From: Chrysogorgia sp. JL179-B06
Taxonomy: Eukaryota > Cnidaria > Anthozoa > Scleralcyonacea > Chrysogorgiidae
Direction: 5' to 3'
DNA length: 64,000 nucleotides
NCBI GenBank assembly: GCA_035772405.1
Contig: JAYKKM010000124.1
Coordinates: forward strand, 124,001 to 188,000
Shown: positions 1 to 11,629 of the stretch, piece after piece
How positions within the stretch are numbered: position 1 is the stretch's first letter
How the letters are laid out: every line of letters begins with the position of its first letter
Translations under genes and position numbers: made by a program
Notes under the pieces: generated by a model
The model's input: only the letters and a program-made list of their open reading frames with translations
What the model was told of the DNA's origin: nothing
The model's database searches: none

Positions 1-202
1 AAATTACTTAAACAATTATTGTGCATATTCTTATCAAAATTATGATAATTAAGAACAAATTATTTTTTCTTTTATTAATAATTATTAGATCATATAAAAA
101 TGGTTTCCTTAACATTTAAAACATCAAAAAATCATGTTAAATTAATTTCTTTCAATAAAATCTCTTTACTTGTTTCAATGAATTTTATGCGATACTGGAA
201 GC

Positions 203-1863
203 ATGATAATATATGAAGCAGATATTCAATATTTCAAAAACATATGTCTTAATTCAAGAAAATTAAGAGTCCAGATTTCTACCAACCCATACAATAAATT
301 TGGAATAAAAGTTGGAGAAAGTGAAAAAAGATCATGAACTCATTCACTTCCTAAAGTAGCAGAATTAATTGGTGAAATTGCGGGCAATAAACGTAAAATG
401 CTAATTGAGTTTAATATACCCGCTTCAAAGAAAAAATAGATTTTATAGTTTTAGGTAAAAATAGAAATAAAAAACCTTCAACCTGAATACTTGAACTTAA
501 GTAATGAAATGATATAACAGAAAAAGCATGAAATGAATTTAGGATTGGCAAGTATATAGTTTCCTAGATAAAGAGAAACTAGCTTTAAAAATAAAAGAAC
601 ATACTTACATTAAAGATGGGCAATCTGCTCTTGAATTTTTTAAATCAGCAAAGTGATCTCCTTCTAAGCATTTTAAAGAAATAGTAGAAAGTTAATTTAA
701 AAACCTGAAATTACTTGGAAGTCAAAAAATAATATTTAATAAAATTCAGAGATTCATTCAATCATATAACAAAGAAAATAAAATGACATTTATTATTTCT
801 AGAGCTCCACATTCTGGCAAAACCATTGTTGCTTTTAAATTATTGATGCTAATGATAAAGGATTTAAATCTTAATATTCAATTAGTGGTCCCTGGACAAG
901 AACTACGCGAAGCTATTAGGCATGGTCTTAAAGAAAGTGTCTTAACAGGAGGAATTTCTGGTTCAAATGTATGAAAAGATAATGAATCAGCAACTATTGA
1001 TGAGGCTCATAAAGCAATTGGAAGGGATACTGGTAAAATTAACTACCAAAGAATGTACAAACAATTAAGATTTGTAATTATATTTATAGATAATGACCAA
1101 GTTATTAATAAAAAGGGAATGAAAAAAGAAGACATTATAAAAATTGCTAAAGCAAATAAGCACAATGTTTATTCATATAATCTAGAAGAGAATTTTAGAA
1201 AGGCTGGAGAAAGGGTTTTACTTGATTGAATTGACCATGTTATATATCGTAAAGAAACAATTAATAATGGTTTTAAATACAACCAGGAAAAACATGTTAA
1301 TAAATATTTAAAATATAAGCTTTATGGATATAATGATGTAAATACATTTGCTAAAACATCCTTTGAATATCATCAAGAAAATAATAGTACTAGATTTTTG
1401 TTATTTTGACATAAACCTTTTTATATAGGACCAGCCGATAAAAATGGTAACATTCCCTTCCATATTAAAATAGGTAATTATAATTTTACCTGAAATCCCA
1501 ATGAAGAATGATGAAGTAAACAAATTATTGCTGATAAGAATACATATCATAATGAAATAAAAGAATATGCTAATGATCGCAAGATGTTTTTAACAGGAAC
1601 CCCTAAGCCAGAAAAGTACTGACTTTTGAAAATAATGAAATTGTTTTTCATTGCTAGGAACTTGCAAAAGAAGTTAAAAGTTTTCCAACCTGAGCACCAC
1701 CTTCCAAATCAAAAGATGTTATTATCAAAAGCATTTATAAATTGAATAAAAAATTCTTTTTAAAGAAATTAAAAGTGATGTTGACTAGAGAAACAAAGTC
1801 AACACATGTTTTTGCTGAGGATAAAGCTCTAAATAATGATTTACTTAATGCCCTAAAAAATTT
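203..1863 (+). pseudogene. DUF2075-type ATPase/helicase with N-terminal nuclease-like domain, broken
   Basis: The N-terminal part reads like the front of DUF2075 proteins: a Trp-containing 'SWTHSLPK' segment, then 'IEFNIPASKK', 'IDFIVLG' and 'WILELK', a PD-(D/E)XK-like pattern. A Walker A-like 'HSGKT' lies near 813, 'DEAHKAIGR' near 1000 and 'LLTR'-type C-terminal residues near 1780. The frame is lost at about 439 (TAG after the Lys run), at a TAA where the family has Gln (about 503), and again near 1730. All TGA codons fit Trp. It is a decayed copy in an accessory region next to a recombinase. Family assignment is from motif pattern only. Confidence 0.6.
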
Positions 1864-2583
1864 TATAAATATCTACATCTTCACTTTTTTTCTTAATATA
1901 AGAAGCTGTAGTTTCAATATTAGAGTGGCCCATTGATAAAGAAATGTCATAAATAGAAGCACCCTTGGAATAACAATACTTTGTATAACCCCTCCTAAAC
2001 ATATGAGGAGTGGTTTTTTTATTTAAAGGCAATTTCAAAATTCTTTTATATAAATTGCGATATTGAAAATTAAATAGTCTGCCCTTGATTTTTTCAGTAT
2101 AACTTGCAAGTTCAGAGCAAAGTCAATTTGACATCTTTACAATTCTTTCTTTTTTGCCCTTACCATATATTTTAATATGGTTGTGATAAATGTCAGCTCC
2201 TTTAATACTTAAAAGCTCTTCTGATCTAATTCCAGTTTCAAATAATAACCTTATTATTAATCGCATCTGAATTTTTGTTTTACAGTTTTGGTTAATCTTT
2301 TTAAGAAGATCATTATATTCTTGAAAGGTGCTATAGTCTTTAACTTTTTCTTCCCCTAAAGAAGGGTGAGTTCATGTTTTCTATCATCTTTAAGAAATTC
2401 ATAATAGCTTTTAATAGCAGAGACAATAATTTACATTGGATTATTAGAATAATCAGGAAGTGATGTGTATAACTTTCTGTAATCTAAGTCATAATATTCA
2501 AGTTTCATGGCATATTTGTTGTATGTAATAATAGTTTTTGAGCAAAATCCTTGGATTTTTTTTAAATAATCTGGATATTTCAT
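1853..2583 (-). pseudogene. Tyrosine recombinase (XerC/D-like), broken
   Basis: Core catalytic residues are visible: Arg in 'ETGIRSEELLS', Lys in 'GKGKKERIVK', His-x-x-Arg in 'HMFRRGYTK', His in 'GHSNIETT' and the Tyr nucleophile in 'TASYIKKK'. The N-terminal SAM-like part starts at the ATG at 2581-2583. A TAA replaces the Gln codon that the second, truncated copy (15481-15678) keeps, and the frame shifts near 2370. It lies 17 bp from a 26-bp inverted repeat, so an enzyme of this type is a reasonable candidate for inverting that segment. The family includes the mycoplasma surface-antigen recombinases. Confidence 0.75.
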
Positions 2584-2599
2584 ACAAAAGAATGATAAA

Positions 2600-2729
2600 A
2601 AAAATACAGATAACCATTGTTTACTGTCCCATTAAATACACCTTTCAAGGGAAATTATACTACTTATACTACCTTAAATAGTATTAATTTTTAATATTTA
2701 TGTAGTAAACAATGGTTATCTGTATTTTT
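2600..2729. repeat. Perfect 26-bp inverted repeat around a 78-bp promoter-like segment
   Basis: The left arm (2600-2625) and right arm (2704-2729) are perfect inverted copies, with core ACAGATAACCATTGTTTACT. The 78-bp spacer holds a TATAAT box facing the recombinase gene (minus strand, 2652-2657) and TATACT boxes in the other direction. The right arm contains the ATG (2712) of the methyltransferase gene. The layout suits a site-specific inversion switch; recombination itself is inferred. Confidence 0.6.
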
Positions 2730-3400
2730 AAAGTTTTTGCAGGAATTGGCACACAAAATAAAGTCATTAAAAATATTAGAGAGTGTACTAATTCAGCATT
2801 TAAAATTGTTAAAACTAGTGAATGAGATGTAAGGACCATAATGGCACGCTCACAAATTCATAAAAAAGAAGAATTTTTAAAAATTCATGAAGATGTCAAA
2901 AAATGGGATATAAAAAAATAGATAACTATCTTTTATCCAAAACTTTTTCATTAGATTCAAAGAACCTTCTAAAATTTGTAGAAAACCTCTTGATTTTAAG
3001 TCCCACCTAATAGCAGCCAATAAAGTCCCCAATATTTGTCCAGACATTCGGCATGTAAAAGGTAAGGATATAAAAAATATGGATCTTGTAACATATTCTT
3101 TTCTAGGTCAAGGGCTTTCTAGTAACTAACACGGGGAAGAGAGGTAAAGGAATAAACAAAAATGCAAATTCTCCATCTAATTTTATTTAAGAAATATACC
3201 CAATATTAGATGATGCTAGATCTAAAAAAACTACCCAAATATCTACTAATGGAAAATGTACAAAATTTAATTGGTGTTAACCACGCAAAGGATTACATGA
3301 AATGAAAGAATGTCCTCAAAAAATTTGGATATATTACATATACAAAAGATTAAGGCAGAAGGTAAATGGTTTTAAAATGAAAAAAACATTTATTAAAAAT
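2712..3400 (+). pseudogene. DNA cytosine-5 methyltransferase, broken
   Basis: The N-terminus 'KVFAGIGTQNK' is the AdoMet-binding motif I of m5C methyltransferases. 'DLVTYSFLGQGLSSN' near 3090 matches the motif IV region, but the catalytic Pro-Cys of PCQ is replaced by Leu-Gly. 'LLMENVQNLIGVNHAKDY' (in more than one frame near 3240) matches motif VI. Stops occur at 2919 and later. The start codon lies inside the right arm of the inverted repeat, so expression or the N-terminus could depend on orientation. A shorter second copy is at 15803-16010. Confidence 0.65.
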
Positions 3401-3627
3401 CAACTTATAAATAAAAAACAATAAAAATCATCAAGAGATAATAAAAAAAAGATAAATGATTACAAAAGTTTAACTATAAATAACAGTAGTAAGTAATATT
3501 TAGAGGTTAAGGATAGGGCAATAAATCCTTATGAATTAAAAATACAAAAATTGATGGCATTAGCACTTTAAAAACAAAATAACATATTCTATGATAGGTT
3601 TTATTAAAAAAATTGGAAGGAAGAACA

Positions 3628-5493
3628 ATGAAAAAAATTAACAAACACATCTTTTGTACTTTAACACTTATATCTAGTACATTTGTACCTTATTTAACTA
3701 TTAATGTAAAGATAGACACTAATTTGCCAAGAGCAAAAACATGAACAGAAGATTCAGGAAATATAAGTAGTGGTTATCTTGGTTTTATGTTTGAAGATAG
3801 CTGACACAATTTATGATCAGCTGGACAAGGCACTGCTCTTCAAAAATATGACTATGGTACTCACACATGAGAAACAAGTGATGACATTGCCGGAAATCTA
3901 AGCGATGGTACTGGTGGTTTTATGTTTCAAGATAGTAAGGGCCGTTTATGATCAGCTGGATATGGGACTACTCTGCAAAGATATGACCATAGCACTAGCA
4001 GGTGAGAAACGGGTAATGCAATTAGTGGAAATCTAAGTGATGGTGCTTTAGGTTTTATGTTTGAAGATAGCAGACGCAATTTATGATCAGCTGGAAATTT
4101 GAGAGCTCTTCAAAAATATGACCATAGCACTAGCAGGTGAGAAACGGGTAATGCAATTAGTGGAAATCTAATCAATGGTGCTGGTGGTTTTATGTTTGAA
4201 GATAGCAGACGCAATTTATGATCAGCTGGAACTGACACTGCTCTTCAAAAATATGACCATAGCACTAGTAGGTGAGAGACAAGTAATGACATTGCCGGAA
4301 ATCTAAGTAATGGTTTTAATAGTTTTATGTTTGAAGATAGCCGACGCAATTTATGATCAGCTGGAACTGGCACTGCTCTTCAAAAATATGACCATAGCAC
4401 TAACAGGTGAGAAACGGGTAATGCAATTAGTGGAAATATAAGTAGTGGTTATCTTGGTTTTATGTTTGAAGATAGCTGACACAATTTATGATCAGCTGGA
4501 AATTTGAGAGCTCTTCAAAAATATGACCATAGCACTAGCAGGTGAGAAACGGGTAATGCAATTAGTGGAAATCTAATCAATGGTACTGGTGGTTTTATGT
4601 TTGAAGATAGTAAGGGCCGTTTATGATCAGCTGGATATGAGACTACTCTGCAAAGATATGACCATAGCACTAGCAGGTGAGAAACGGGTAATGCAATTAG
4701 TGGAAATCTAAGTGATGGTACTGGTGGTTTTATGTTTCAAGATAGTAAGGGCCATTTATGATCAGCGGGATTGAACACTCCTCTTCAAGTAATGTATAGT
4801 GACAAGGATATAGCAAGTGTTATAGCCTTAATTCAAGCAAATACTGGAATGACTAAAATTGCTATTGGTGAAATTTTACCAATACTTACAAGTTCAAACA
4901 CACCATTTGATGCTGCTGCTTTAAGTTCACTAGGCACTGGTGGAACCTTTCCAACTAACATTAGAGACACAACCTTAACTTATGCTCATGGAGGCATTAC
5001 AAGTAATGGAAATCTCGAAGTAACAGTAACCATTGTTAAGAATGGAGAATCCGCTACTGCAAGTTTTACTATAGCTGTGAGTGACATAAATTTTGCCAAG
5101 GTACAAAAAGAAGCAAACAAGTTTGAAAATTTTAGTTCAACTGATAGTCTCAACTCTGTAGCAGCAATTTTGCCTCAAAATATAGAAGATGTTAAAACAC
5201 AATTTGAGGCAATAACTGGTTATAAAGCCCCTAACCTAACTGATGGCTATAGCATTGCCAAGATAATTGTTAAAACAGCTTTAGATCCTAAAACAAAAAA
5301 AGTGGTTTATACTGTAACTATAAGTGATACTAATAGTAACACTGCAACTAAGGATATTGTTGTTACCTTTGCTGTCACTCAAGATAAAGGTTTATCTGGA
5401 GAAGTGATAGCAGGCATTACAATCGGTTCTATTCTTGGGGTGAGTATATTAGGGTTTTTAATATACCATCTTTTTAAAAAATTAAAAAAATAA
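3628..5493 (+). CDS. Repeat-rich surface protein (propeller-like repeats, Lipoprotein_17-like domain, C-terminal anchor)
   Basis: 621 residues with many TGA Trp codons. There is a signal peptide (about residues 1-30, 'MKKINKHIFCTLTLISS'), then eight tandem units of about 45 residues with the pattern GFMFEDS..NLWSAG....LQKYD..T..WE...I.GNL. These resemble two-component-regulator propeller repeats, so a beta-propeller is inferred. Residues from about 385 resemble the Lipoprotein_17-like domain seen in mycoplasma variable surface proteins ('TPFDAAALSSLG', 'LTYAHGGITSNG'). The C-terminus is a membrane helix followed by FKKLKK, so the protein should be anchored with its bulk outside. Its 5' region is shared with 14728 and 16076. 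Confidence 0.75.
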
Positions 5494-5947
5494 AAATAAA
5501 ACATTAATAATTTTTAAAAATATGCAATCAAAATAAATGTTGCATTACTGTTAAATAAAAAGAGTGTTTTTAAATACTAGTTGTATAACAATTTAAATCA
5601 TATATTCATTTATTGTTTTTAAATTAAAAAAAATCAGCATATATAGTTTAATAGGAAGCCATTTTGAGGAGTTCCTTTTTTGTTCTAAAAAATTATTTTA
5701 TTATATAATTAAGCACTTAAAAATAAGTGCCCCTTTTTAAAAACAAAATGATTGAATTACATATAATGAAATCACTTTTGTAAAGTGATAGAACAATAAC
5801 TTTTTGCTATCACAAATTTTAAAATTAGATTCTAAGATAACCCAAAATCTCAAAAATTAAGTTTTTGTCAATATTCATGCTAATTTTTTATTAATTATTT
5901 TAAATAAACAGATATGATTTAATTAGTGAAATGATATAATTATTATT
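5494..5947. other. Intergenic, hairpins only
   Basis: No gene is seen. A hairpin GCACTTA/TAAGTGC followed by a T-run near 5714-5740 could terminate the surface-protein transcript, and a second stem ATCACTTT/AAAGTGAT lies near 5769-5788. A TATAAT box is at 5935-5940. Confidence 0.4.
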
Positions 5948-6028
5948 ATGAAAAATAATCAAAACTTTATTTATATTAAGGGAGCAAAACAAAATAATTG
6001 TTTAACACTTAAAAAAAACAGAAAGTAG
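5948..6028 (+). pseudogene. uvrA N-terminal remnant
   Basis: A 26-codon ORF begins with 'FIYIKGAKQNN' close to its start, which matches the conserved UvrA opening (IxIKGAxxxNL). The frame is then lost. A TATAAT box lies 8 bp upstream of the ATG. It may be a chance short ORF, but the match and its position at the N-terminus support a remnant. Confidence 0.35.
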
Positions 6029-6083
6029 TTTTAATTATTATAAATTAACAAAAATATTTCAACAAAAATATTAGAATTATTAT

Positions 6084-6581
6084 ATGGATAAAATAAAATT
6101 TAAAAACAAGACATTGAAATTAATAGGAAAATTTGATATAGAAAATAAAACTCTTAATTTTAATGGCATTAATAAAATGGGAAAAGAGAAAAACATTACT
6201 GACTTTGGAGATAAAGTCAAGGTCTTATCATTTGTTCCTAAACTAAATACTTCAGTATGTGACAATCAAACTAAAGAAATAGCAAATCTTGCTAACAAAT
6301 ATAAAAAAATTGCATTTATAACAATAACAATGGATGATGTGAAAAAAATTAGAGATTGATGTGGTGCTCACTATCTTGAAAATCTTGATATTTTATCTGA
6401 TAAAAAACTAAAAGAAATTTCTAGAATAACTAATTTATTAATTAAAAAACTAAATATTTTTGCAAGAGGCTTTGTTGTTTTAGATAAAAAAAATAAAGTT
6501 ATTAATCAATTATTCAAAGAAGAGATAACAGATTATCCTAATTTTGAAGAACTTGAAAAAATAATAAAAAATTCTTCTTAA
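6084..6581 (+). CDS. tpx: Thiol peroxidase (Tpx)
   Basis: 165 residues, an atypical two-Cys peroxiredoxin that reduces hydroperoxides in the cytoplasm. The peroxidatic Cys sits in 'PKLNTSVCDNQTKEI', which matches the Tpx motif PSLDTxVC. The likely resolving Cys is in 'IRDWCGAHYLENL' (the W is a TGA codon). Length is normal for the family. It is a single gene with no coupled partner and no obvious Shine-Dalgarno site. Confidence 0.88.
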
Positions 6582-6637
6582 TTACATTATTCAAATTGTT
6601 CATCATTGTTTGCAAATATTTTGTTGCAACATTTCTA

Positions 6638-7099
6638 CTAAATTTCTATTTTTGTATATTTATAAACTATAAATTTATTAAATGTTTTATGGATCTCTTC
6701 TTTATAATGTGTTAAATCTAACTTTAAAAAAACATCTCCTTCATAATTTTTTTTAATAATTGAAATATAAATTGTATCTGCTTTTTTATAAAATTGTTCA
6801 TATATGGATTTGCCACCAGCAATAAAAATTACATTTTTGGATTTTCTAAAATTGTCTTCTATATATTTAAAATCATTAATTGTTTTATAACCAGAATTGC
6901 TTCTTTCATGTGAAAGAACTATAATTTTTCTTCCCTCAAGTGAAACTGGCAATGAATTATAAGTATTTTCACCCATAAGAAGATATTTACCCATAGTCAT
7001 ATTTTTAAAAAAATATAATTCCTCTTTAATATTTCATGGTAATTTATCACCCTTGCCTATTAAGCCATTTTTGTTCATTGCTACAATTAAATTTATCAT
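6638..7099 (-). CDS. folA: Dihydrofolate reductase
   Basis: 153 residues. It opens with 'MINLIVAMNKNGLIGKGDKLPW', a DHFR N-terminus with the catalytic-loop Pro-Trp (Trp encoded by TGA). It continues with 'MGENTYNSLP' and 'VIFIAGGKSIYEQF', the family's NADPH-binding segments. The start at 7099 lies 1 bp after the thyA stop, so the two are a coupled operon. The enzyme regenerates tetrahydrofolate after the thymidylate synthase reaction. It is slightly short for the family but complete. Confidence 0.9.
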
Positions 7100-7100
7100 G

Positions 7101-7967
7101 TTATATTGCCACTTCCCCTTTAATTGATGGTCAAGGATTATAGTTTTTTATCATGATATCATCATATGTAAAATCTAATATATTTTTAATTTTTTCATTA
7201 AGTATAAGTTTGGGTAATGATTTTGGTTTTCTTTTTAATTGTTCATTTATTTGTTCTATATGATTAAGATATATATGGGTATCCCCTGTTGTATGAATAA
7301 ATTCATTTATTTCTAATTTAGTAATCTGAGCAATGAAATGTGTTAAAAGGGCATATGAAGCAATATTGAATGGAACTCCTAAAAAAACATCAGCTGATCT
7401 TTGATATAAAAGTGTGGACAACTTGTTGTCTTTTACATAAAATTGAATAAATGTATGACATGGTGGTAACAACATTTCCTTTATTTTAGATGGATTCCAA
7501 GCACTTATTATAATTCTTCTTGATAATGAATTTTCCTTTATGGTTTTAATTGCATCTTTTAATTGATCAATACCATTTCAATCCCTTCATTGCTTTCCAT
7601 ACACTGGACCAAGATTGCCATGTTTTTTAGCAAATTCTTTTGAATCCTTAATTTTTTTAGCAAATTCGGTAATTGTTTCACCATTAAAATCACTTGTTTT
7701 TTTAAAAACCGCATATGGTCACTCATTCCAAATTCTAACATTATTATCCACAAGATATTTTATATTAGTTTCACCTTTAATAAACCAAAGAAGTTCATGA
7801 ACAATGGATTTAAAATGCACTCTTTTAGTAGTAAGTAATGGAAAACCTTTTTTTAAATCATATCTTGTTTGAGAACCAAACAATGATATTGTGCCAATTC
7901 CTGTTCTATCCCCTTTTTTTGTACCTTTTTCTAATACATTTTTAAGCAAATTCAAATATTCCACCAT
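7101..7967 (-). CDS. thyA: Thymidylate synthase
   Basis: 288 residues, full ThyA length. It starts '[15 protein letters not shown]' with 'KGDRTGIGT' and '[14 protein letters not shown]'. The catalytic Cys is in '[12 protein letters not shown]', followed by '[21 protein letters not shown]' as in all ThyA. It methylates dUMP using methylene-tetrahydrofolate. Internal TGA codons encode conserved Trp residues. The operon continues into folA with a 1-bp gap. Confidence 0.95.
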
Positions 7968-8147
7968 AATATAAAAATTATATTCTATATAATTATGTAT
8001 TCATGATAAAAAAAAATAACCACTTGTAAATTGTTTAAAACCAATTACTTAATAATAAATGTGTATTAAAAAATACAATTTTTAACTTAAAAGAATAATG
8101 TGTGTTTTTATTAAATGCTAAAAACAAGCAATATATACTTGATTATT

Positions 8148-8595
8148 TTACTTAAAACAATCCTTAAATTTATTTATTTTTTCTAAAGTGTCTTTTATCT
8201 CACTTGAAGATGCAATATTTATTATACCTTTTGAAATTATATTTCTTGTTCTTTCATTGATAGAAATACAATTTTTACCATCTTCTGTTAATCTAAAATC
8301 TCATTTTTTTGTCTTTCTTATTTCTTAACTTAGAAATCATATTTAATAAAGTTCCTTTTGATACACCTAAAATCACTGCAATGTCTTTTTCTAACATACT
8401 TGGATTTTCATAAATAACATCAAGATATAAAAACATTAAAGAGATTATACTTATTTTATTTTCTGCTAACTTTGCTTTTTCATATCTTCCTATTGTGCTT
8501 AGCAACTCAGTGATACAAAATAAAATACATTCTTGCCCTTGGATTTTAATTTCATATACTTGAATTCTATCTAATTTTTTAAAATTATTTTTATC
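8148..8595 (-). pseudogene. MarR-like winged-helix regulator, truncated and frameshifted
   Basis: A helix-turn-helix-like segment 'LEKDIAVILGVSKGTLLNMISKLR' is followed, after a frame change in an A-run near 8310, by 'WDFRLTEDGKN', the wing pattern of MarR proteins. No good start codon is present upstream: an in-frame stop precedes the readable part. It is therefore probably N-terminally truncated as well as frameshifted. Confidence 0.4.
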
Positions 8596-8810
8596 TCCAA
8601 CTTTTTTTAATTATGTGAAAATCTAGAAATTTTATAATAATTAAAAAATCTAAATTTGTGTATTGAGAAAATATTAACAATTACTTGTATTTTTATTTTA
8701 AAATAATTATCTTTTTTAAGATTAATTTCATTTTTTATTCAACATATTTTAATACCGGTTTATTAAATTATAAAAATATTCATCAACACTTTTTGCAATT
8801 GTATAAATAA

Positions 8811-9719
8811 TTATTTAATCAAAATACCATTAGCAAATTTTTCAATATCAACAAAAACCCTAATACAATCAACTTCTTGAATTGGTTCATGGCTCATATT
8901 ATCATATTGAATATGTTTTACATTTTTATTAAATTCTTTGTAACTAAGATATAGTTTTTTAACAAGTTGTCCATTATTACTTGAAATATCATCACCACCA
9001 TTAATAAATAGTATTGGTAATTTGTCACTTGTTTTTTTAACAACTGATTTTGTATTCATTTTTTTTATAAACCATAAAAAATCTGCAAATGTTTTGTTTT
9101 TAAATTCATATTGAGATAATGGTGAATTAATAAATAAATCAACTTTTTTTTGATTGCGAGAAAGTCAGGAACCCTTCGACTTATCATTGTATTTAACACT
9201 TGATTGATGATTTATTAAATTTTTAAGTAATTTACCATTTGTTTTTCCTTTAAATATTGAAATAGTTTGTGCTAATATAACTACAAAGAATAGTTTGAAA
9301 TATGAGAAATTAGTAGTACCACAACAAATATAACCATCTACATTATCAAATTTTGAAAGATAAATCCTTGTAATATAAGACCCCATAGAATGACCAAAAA
9401 GAATCACTTTTTTTTCAAAGTTGCTTTTTTTTACTATTGAAATCAAGGTATTAATATCGCTAAAATGACTTTGTTTAGAATTTCCAACAAAATATCCAAA
9501 ACTTTTATTTAATTTCCCAGTGTGTCCATGGCCTCTAAGATTAATAATGTATGAACTATATCCTCTTTTTTGCAAATAGGTAGCTATTTCATGATAACGA
9601 TCAGAATATTCATGTTTGCCATGAATAAAAATAAATACTTTTTTAATTGTTTGTGCTTCAAAATAATCATAAATAATTTTTCTATCATCATAATTAGATT
9701 TAAATTCTAATCTTTCCAT
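8811..9719 (-). CDS. Alpha/beta hydrolase (lysophospholipase-like)
   Basis: 302 residues in one frame with Trp-coding TGAs. 'VFIFIHGKHEYSDRY' forms the oxyanion strand, 'VILFGHSMGSYI' is the nucleophile elbow (GHSMG, Ser nucleophile), 'ILFINGGDD' supplies the acidic residue and 'NMSHEP' the His. It resembles monoglyceride lipase/lysophospholipase L2 type serine hydrolases, which are common in mycoplasmas for scavenging host lipids. Cytoplasmic, with no signal peptide. Substrate is not known. Confidence 0.75.
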
Positions 9720-9864
9720 TTTTTCCTTTATGTATTCATTTTAACATTAATAAAAAATATTTTTTAGATATATCTACAAGTGATTTTGCATTGCTGCAAC
9801 AATTAATGTACTAGTATTGACAATTATAAAAATCAAGATGAAATTTATTTTTTATGTTTTGAAA

Positions 9865-10332
9865 TTACATTCTATGAAAAATAATGTTAAATATCTTTTT
9901 GTTTTTTATCTCAAAAGTTAAATAGCCATTGCCTTCGGGTCCTCTTGAAAAATTAGTAGATCCTGAGCATAAAATTTTAGAACCGTTGATTGTATCATTT
10001 CTAAAAATATGAGAATGTCCATGAATGATAAGATCATAACTTTTATTTTTTAAAATTTTTACTATGGGTTTATGTTGTGTAAAAACATATATACCTCTTG
10101 TGTGGCCATGGAGAATAAATGTTTTCAAGCCATTCAAATTCACTTCTATTTCTTCTGGATCACAAAAATCATCATTATTACCTGAAACAAAATATGTAAA
10201 TCTCTTTTTAAGTCACTCTTCATTTTTTTGTGAATCTCCTGTATGTATTGAAATATCAAAAATCTCATTTTTCAATATTTTATCAACATTTTTTTCAAAA
10301 CTATGGTTATCTGATATTACCAGAACTTTCAT
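9865..10332 (-). CDS. Metallophosphoesterase, YfcE/MJ0936 family
   Basis: 155 residues. Metal-binding motifs are in order: 'VLVISDNHS' (D-x-N/H), 'IHTGDS', 'VSGNNDD' (GNxD), 'FILHGH' and 'IIHGHSHI' (GHSH). This is the compact phosphodiesterase family, often called YfcE. It overlaps the 3' end of the uvrC fragment by 26 bp. Natural substrate is not known. Confidence 0.85.
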
Positions 10333-10741
10333 AAAAAATCTCCTTAATTTTCTTTGCTACATTTGGTGAAACGCTTTTTTCTAATTCTAATAATGATGCA
10401 TTATAAATATTTGCATAACTTTTAAAATAATTAAGAAGCTTTTCTTCAGTTTTTTTGCCAATGCCTTTTATAGAAACAAGAATTCCTTCAAGTGAACTTT
10501 TTCTACGATTTATATGATATGTTTTTGCAAATCTATCAACTTCAATTTGCATTTCAGCAAGAAAAAATCACAAATTGTTATCAGTCACTTCAATAATTAA
10601 CCCATTTTCATCCAAAAGTTGTTTAGTCTTATGCTTTTCATCTTTTACAAGACCCACAACTTTAATTGAAGATGAAACTATTTTTTTTGCAACATTAATT
10701 TGAGCTTTGCCACCATCAACAATTAATAAATCGGTAATTAT
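10307..10741 (-). pseudogene. uvrC: uvrC 3' fragment (UvrC C-terminus)
   Basis: The fragment encodes 'DLLIVDGGKAQINVAKK', the UvrC RNase H-like endonuclease core, and 'HINRRKSSLEGILVSIKGIGKKTEEKLL', the C-terminal helix-hairpin-helix. It is cut off at 10741, where an IS1595-like element begins. No uvrC sequence was found on the far side (14060 onward), so most of the gene is missing here. The excinuclease C function is lost unless another copy exists. Confidence 0.8.
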
Positions 10742-10771
10742 CCCTTAAAGGGAAAAGTTTTTTTATACATT

Positions 10772-10798
10772 AAAAAACCCTTATTTATTGGGTTTTTT
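10772..10798 (-). terminator. Intrinsic terminator of the transposon operon
   Basis: Stem AAAAAACCC / GGGTTTTTT with a 9-nt loop (10772-10798); the stop codon of the last small ORF lies in the loop. It ends the transcript just before the left inverted repeat. Confidence 0.7.
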
Positions 10799-10897
10799 GT
10801 ATTTTATTGCTCTTTTTAATAATTCTTTAAATGGTATTGGTTTAATTTTGTGTTTTTGAAAAGGTTCATACTTTGAGGATGTTTTTTTATTTTTCAT
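10781..10897 (-). CDS. Small basic protein, last gene of the transposon operon
   Basis: 38 residues beginning 'MKNKKTSSKYEPFQKHK'. The start overlaps the stop of the upstream gene by one base (TAATG), which suggests coupled translation, and the stop falls in the terminator loop. The protein is strongly basic. No family is recognised. Confidence 0.45.
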   Translation of the reverse strand: MKNKKTSSKYEPFQKHKIKPIPFKELLKRAIKYKKPNK

Positions 10898-11629
10898 TAA
10901 AAATTCCCCTTTATTAAATGAGATATTTTTTTAATATAATCTTCATAATTATTTATTATTAATGCATTTTGTTTTTTATTAAAGTTGATTTCTTTAAATT
11001 CTAATTCAATATTTTTATCATTATTTGACTTAATAAAGAAACTTCTATGTTCTTCCTTTGTTTTTTCACTAAAACATTCGTCCATATTATTTTTAATTAT
11101 TAATATCAATGTTTTTGAAGGTATATGAGACATTTTATTTGGATCATCATAATTCAATTTTAAATATGATTTTAATTTATTTTCATCAATATTATCCATT
11201 TTGTTGATTTTTTGCAATTTTCCCTTTCCTTTTCAATCAGGTATTTTGTGCGGGAATATAATGATTTGAAAATATAAATAACTTTCACTTCTAATATTGG
11301 CTGTTTCACCTAACATATTTTCAAAATAATTATTTTTGTTTTTGAGATATGAATTAGTGGGATTTTTCACAGCAACACCCCCCAATAATCTTTTTTCCTT
11401 TTTTAATAATTATATCAACTCTTTTGTCAAAATATTTGCCTTCAATTTTTTCTTCTTTACCGGTAGTTTCTTTTGTTATAACTGAATATTCAATCCCTAA
11501 TGTTTGTTGTATATCTCTTGCTATTTGGCCATATATTAAATCAACTTTATGTGAACTTCTATTATTCTCTTGACTTGAATTTACAAACACAAGCATTTCT
11601 AAATATTTCTTTAAAAAATTTTTATTCAT
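10897..11629 (-). CDS. Probable type II restriction endonuclease (one frameshift)
   Basis: The first part 'MNKNFLKKYLEMLVF' leads to 'YFDKRVDIIIKKGKKIIGG', which could be the D...xK metal-binding hairpin of a PD-(D/E)XK enzyme. The frame changes in a G6 run near 11380, after which the protein continues without stops to 10897. The start overlaps the end of the adenine methyltransferase gene by 8 bp, the usual place for the partner endonuclease. Function is inferred from position plus this weak motif. Confidence 0.5.
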
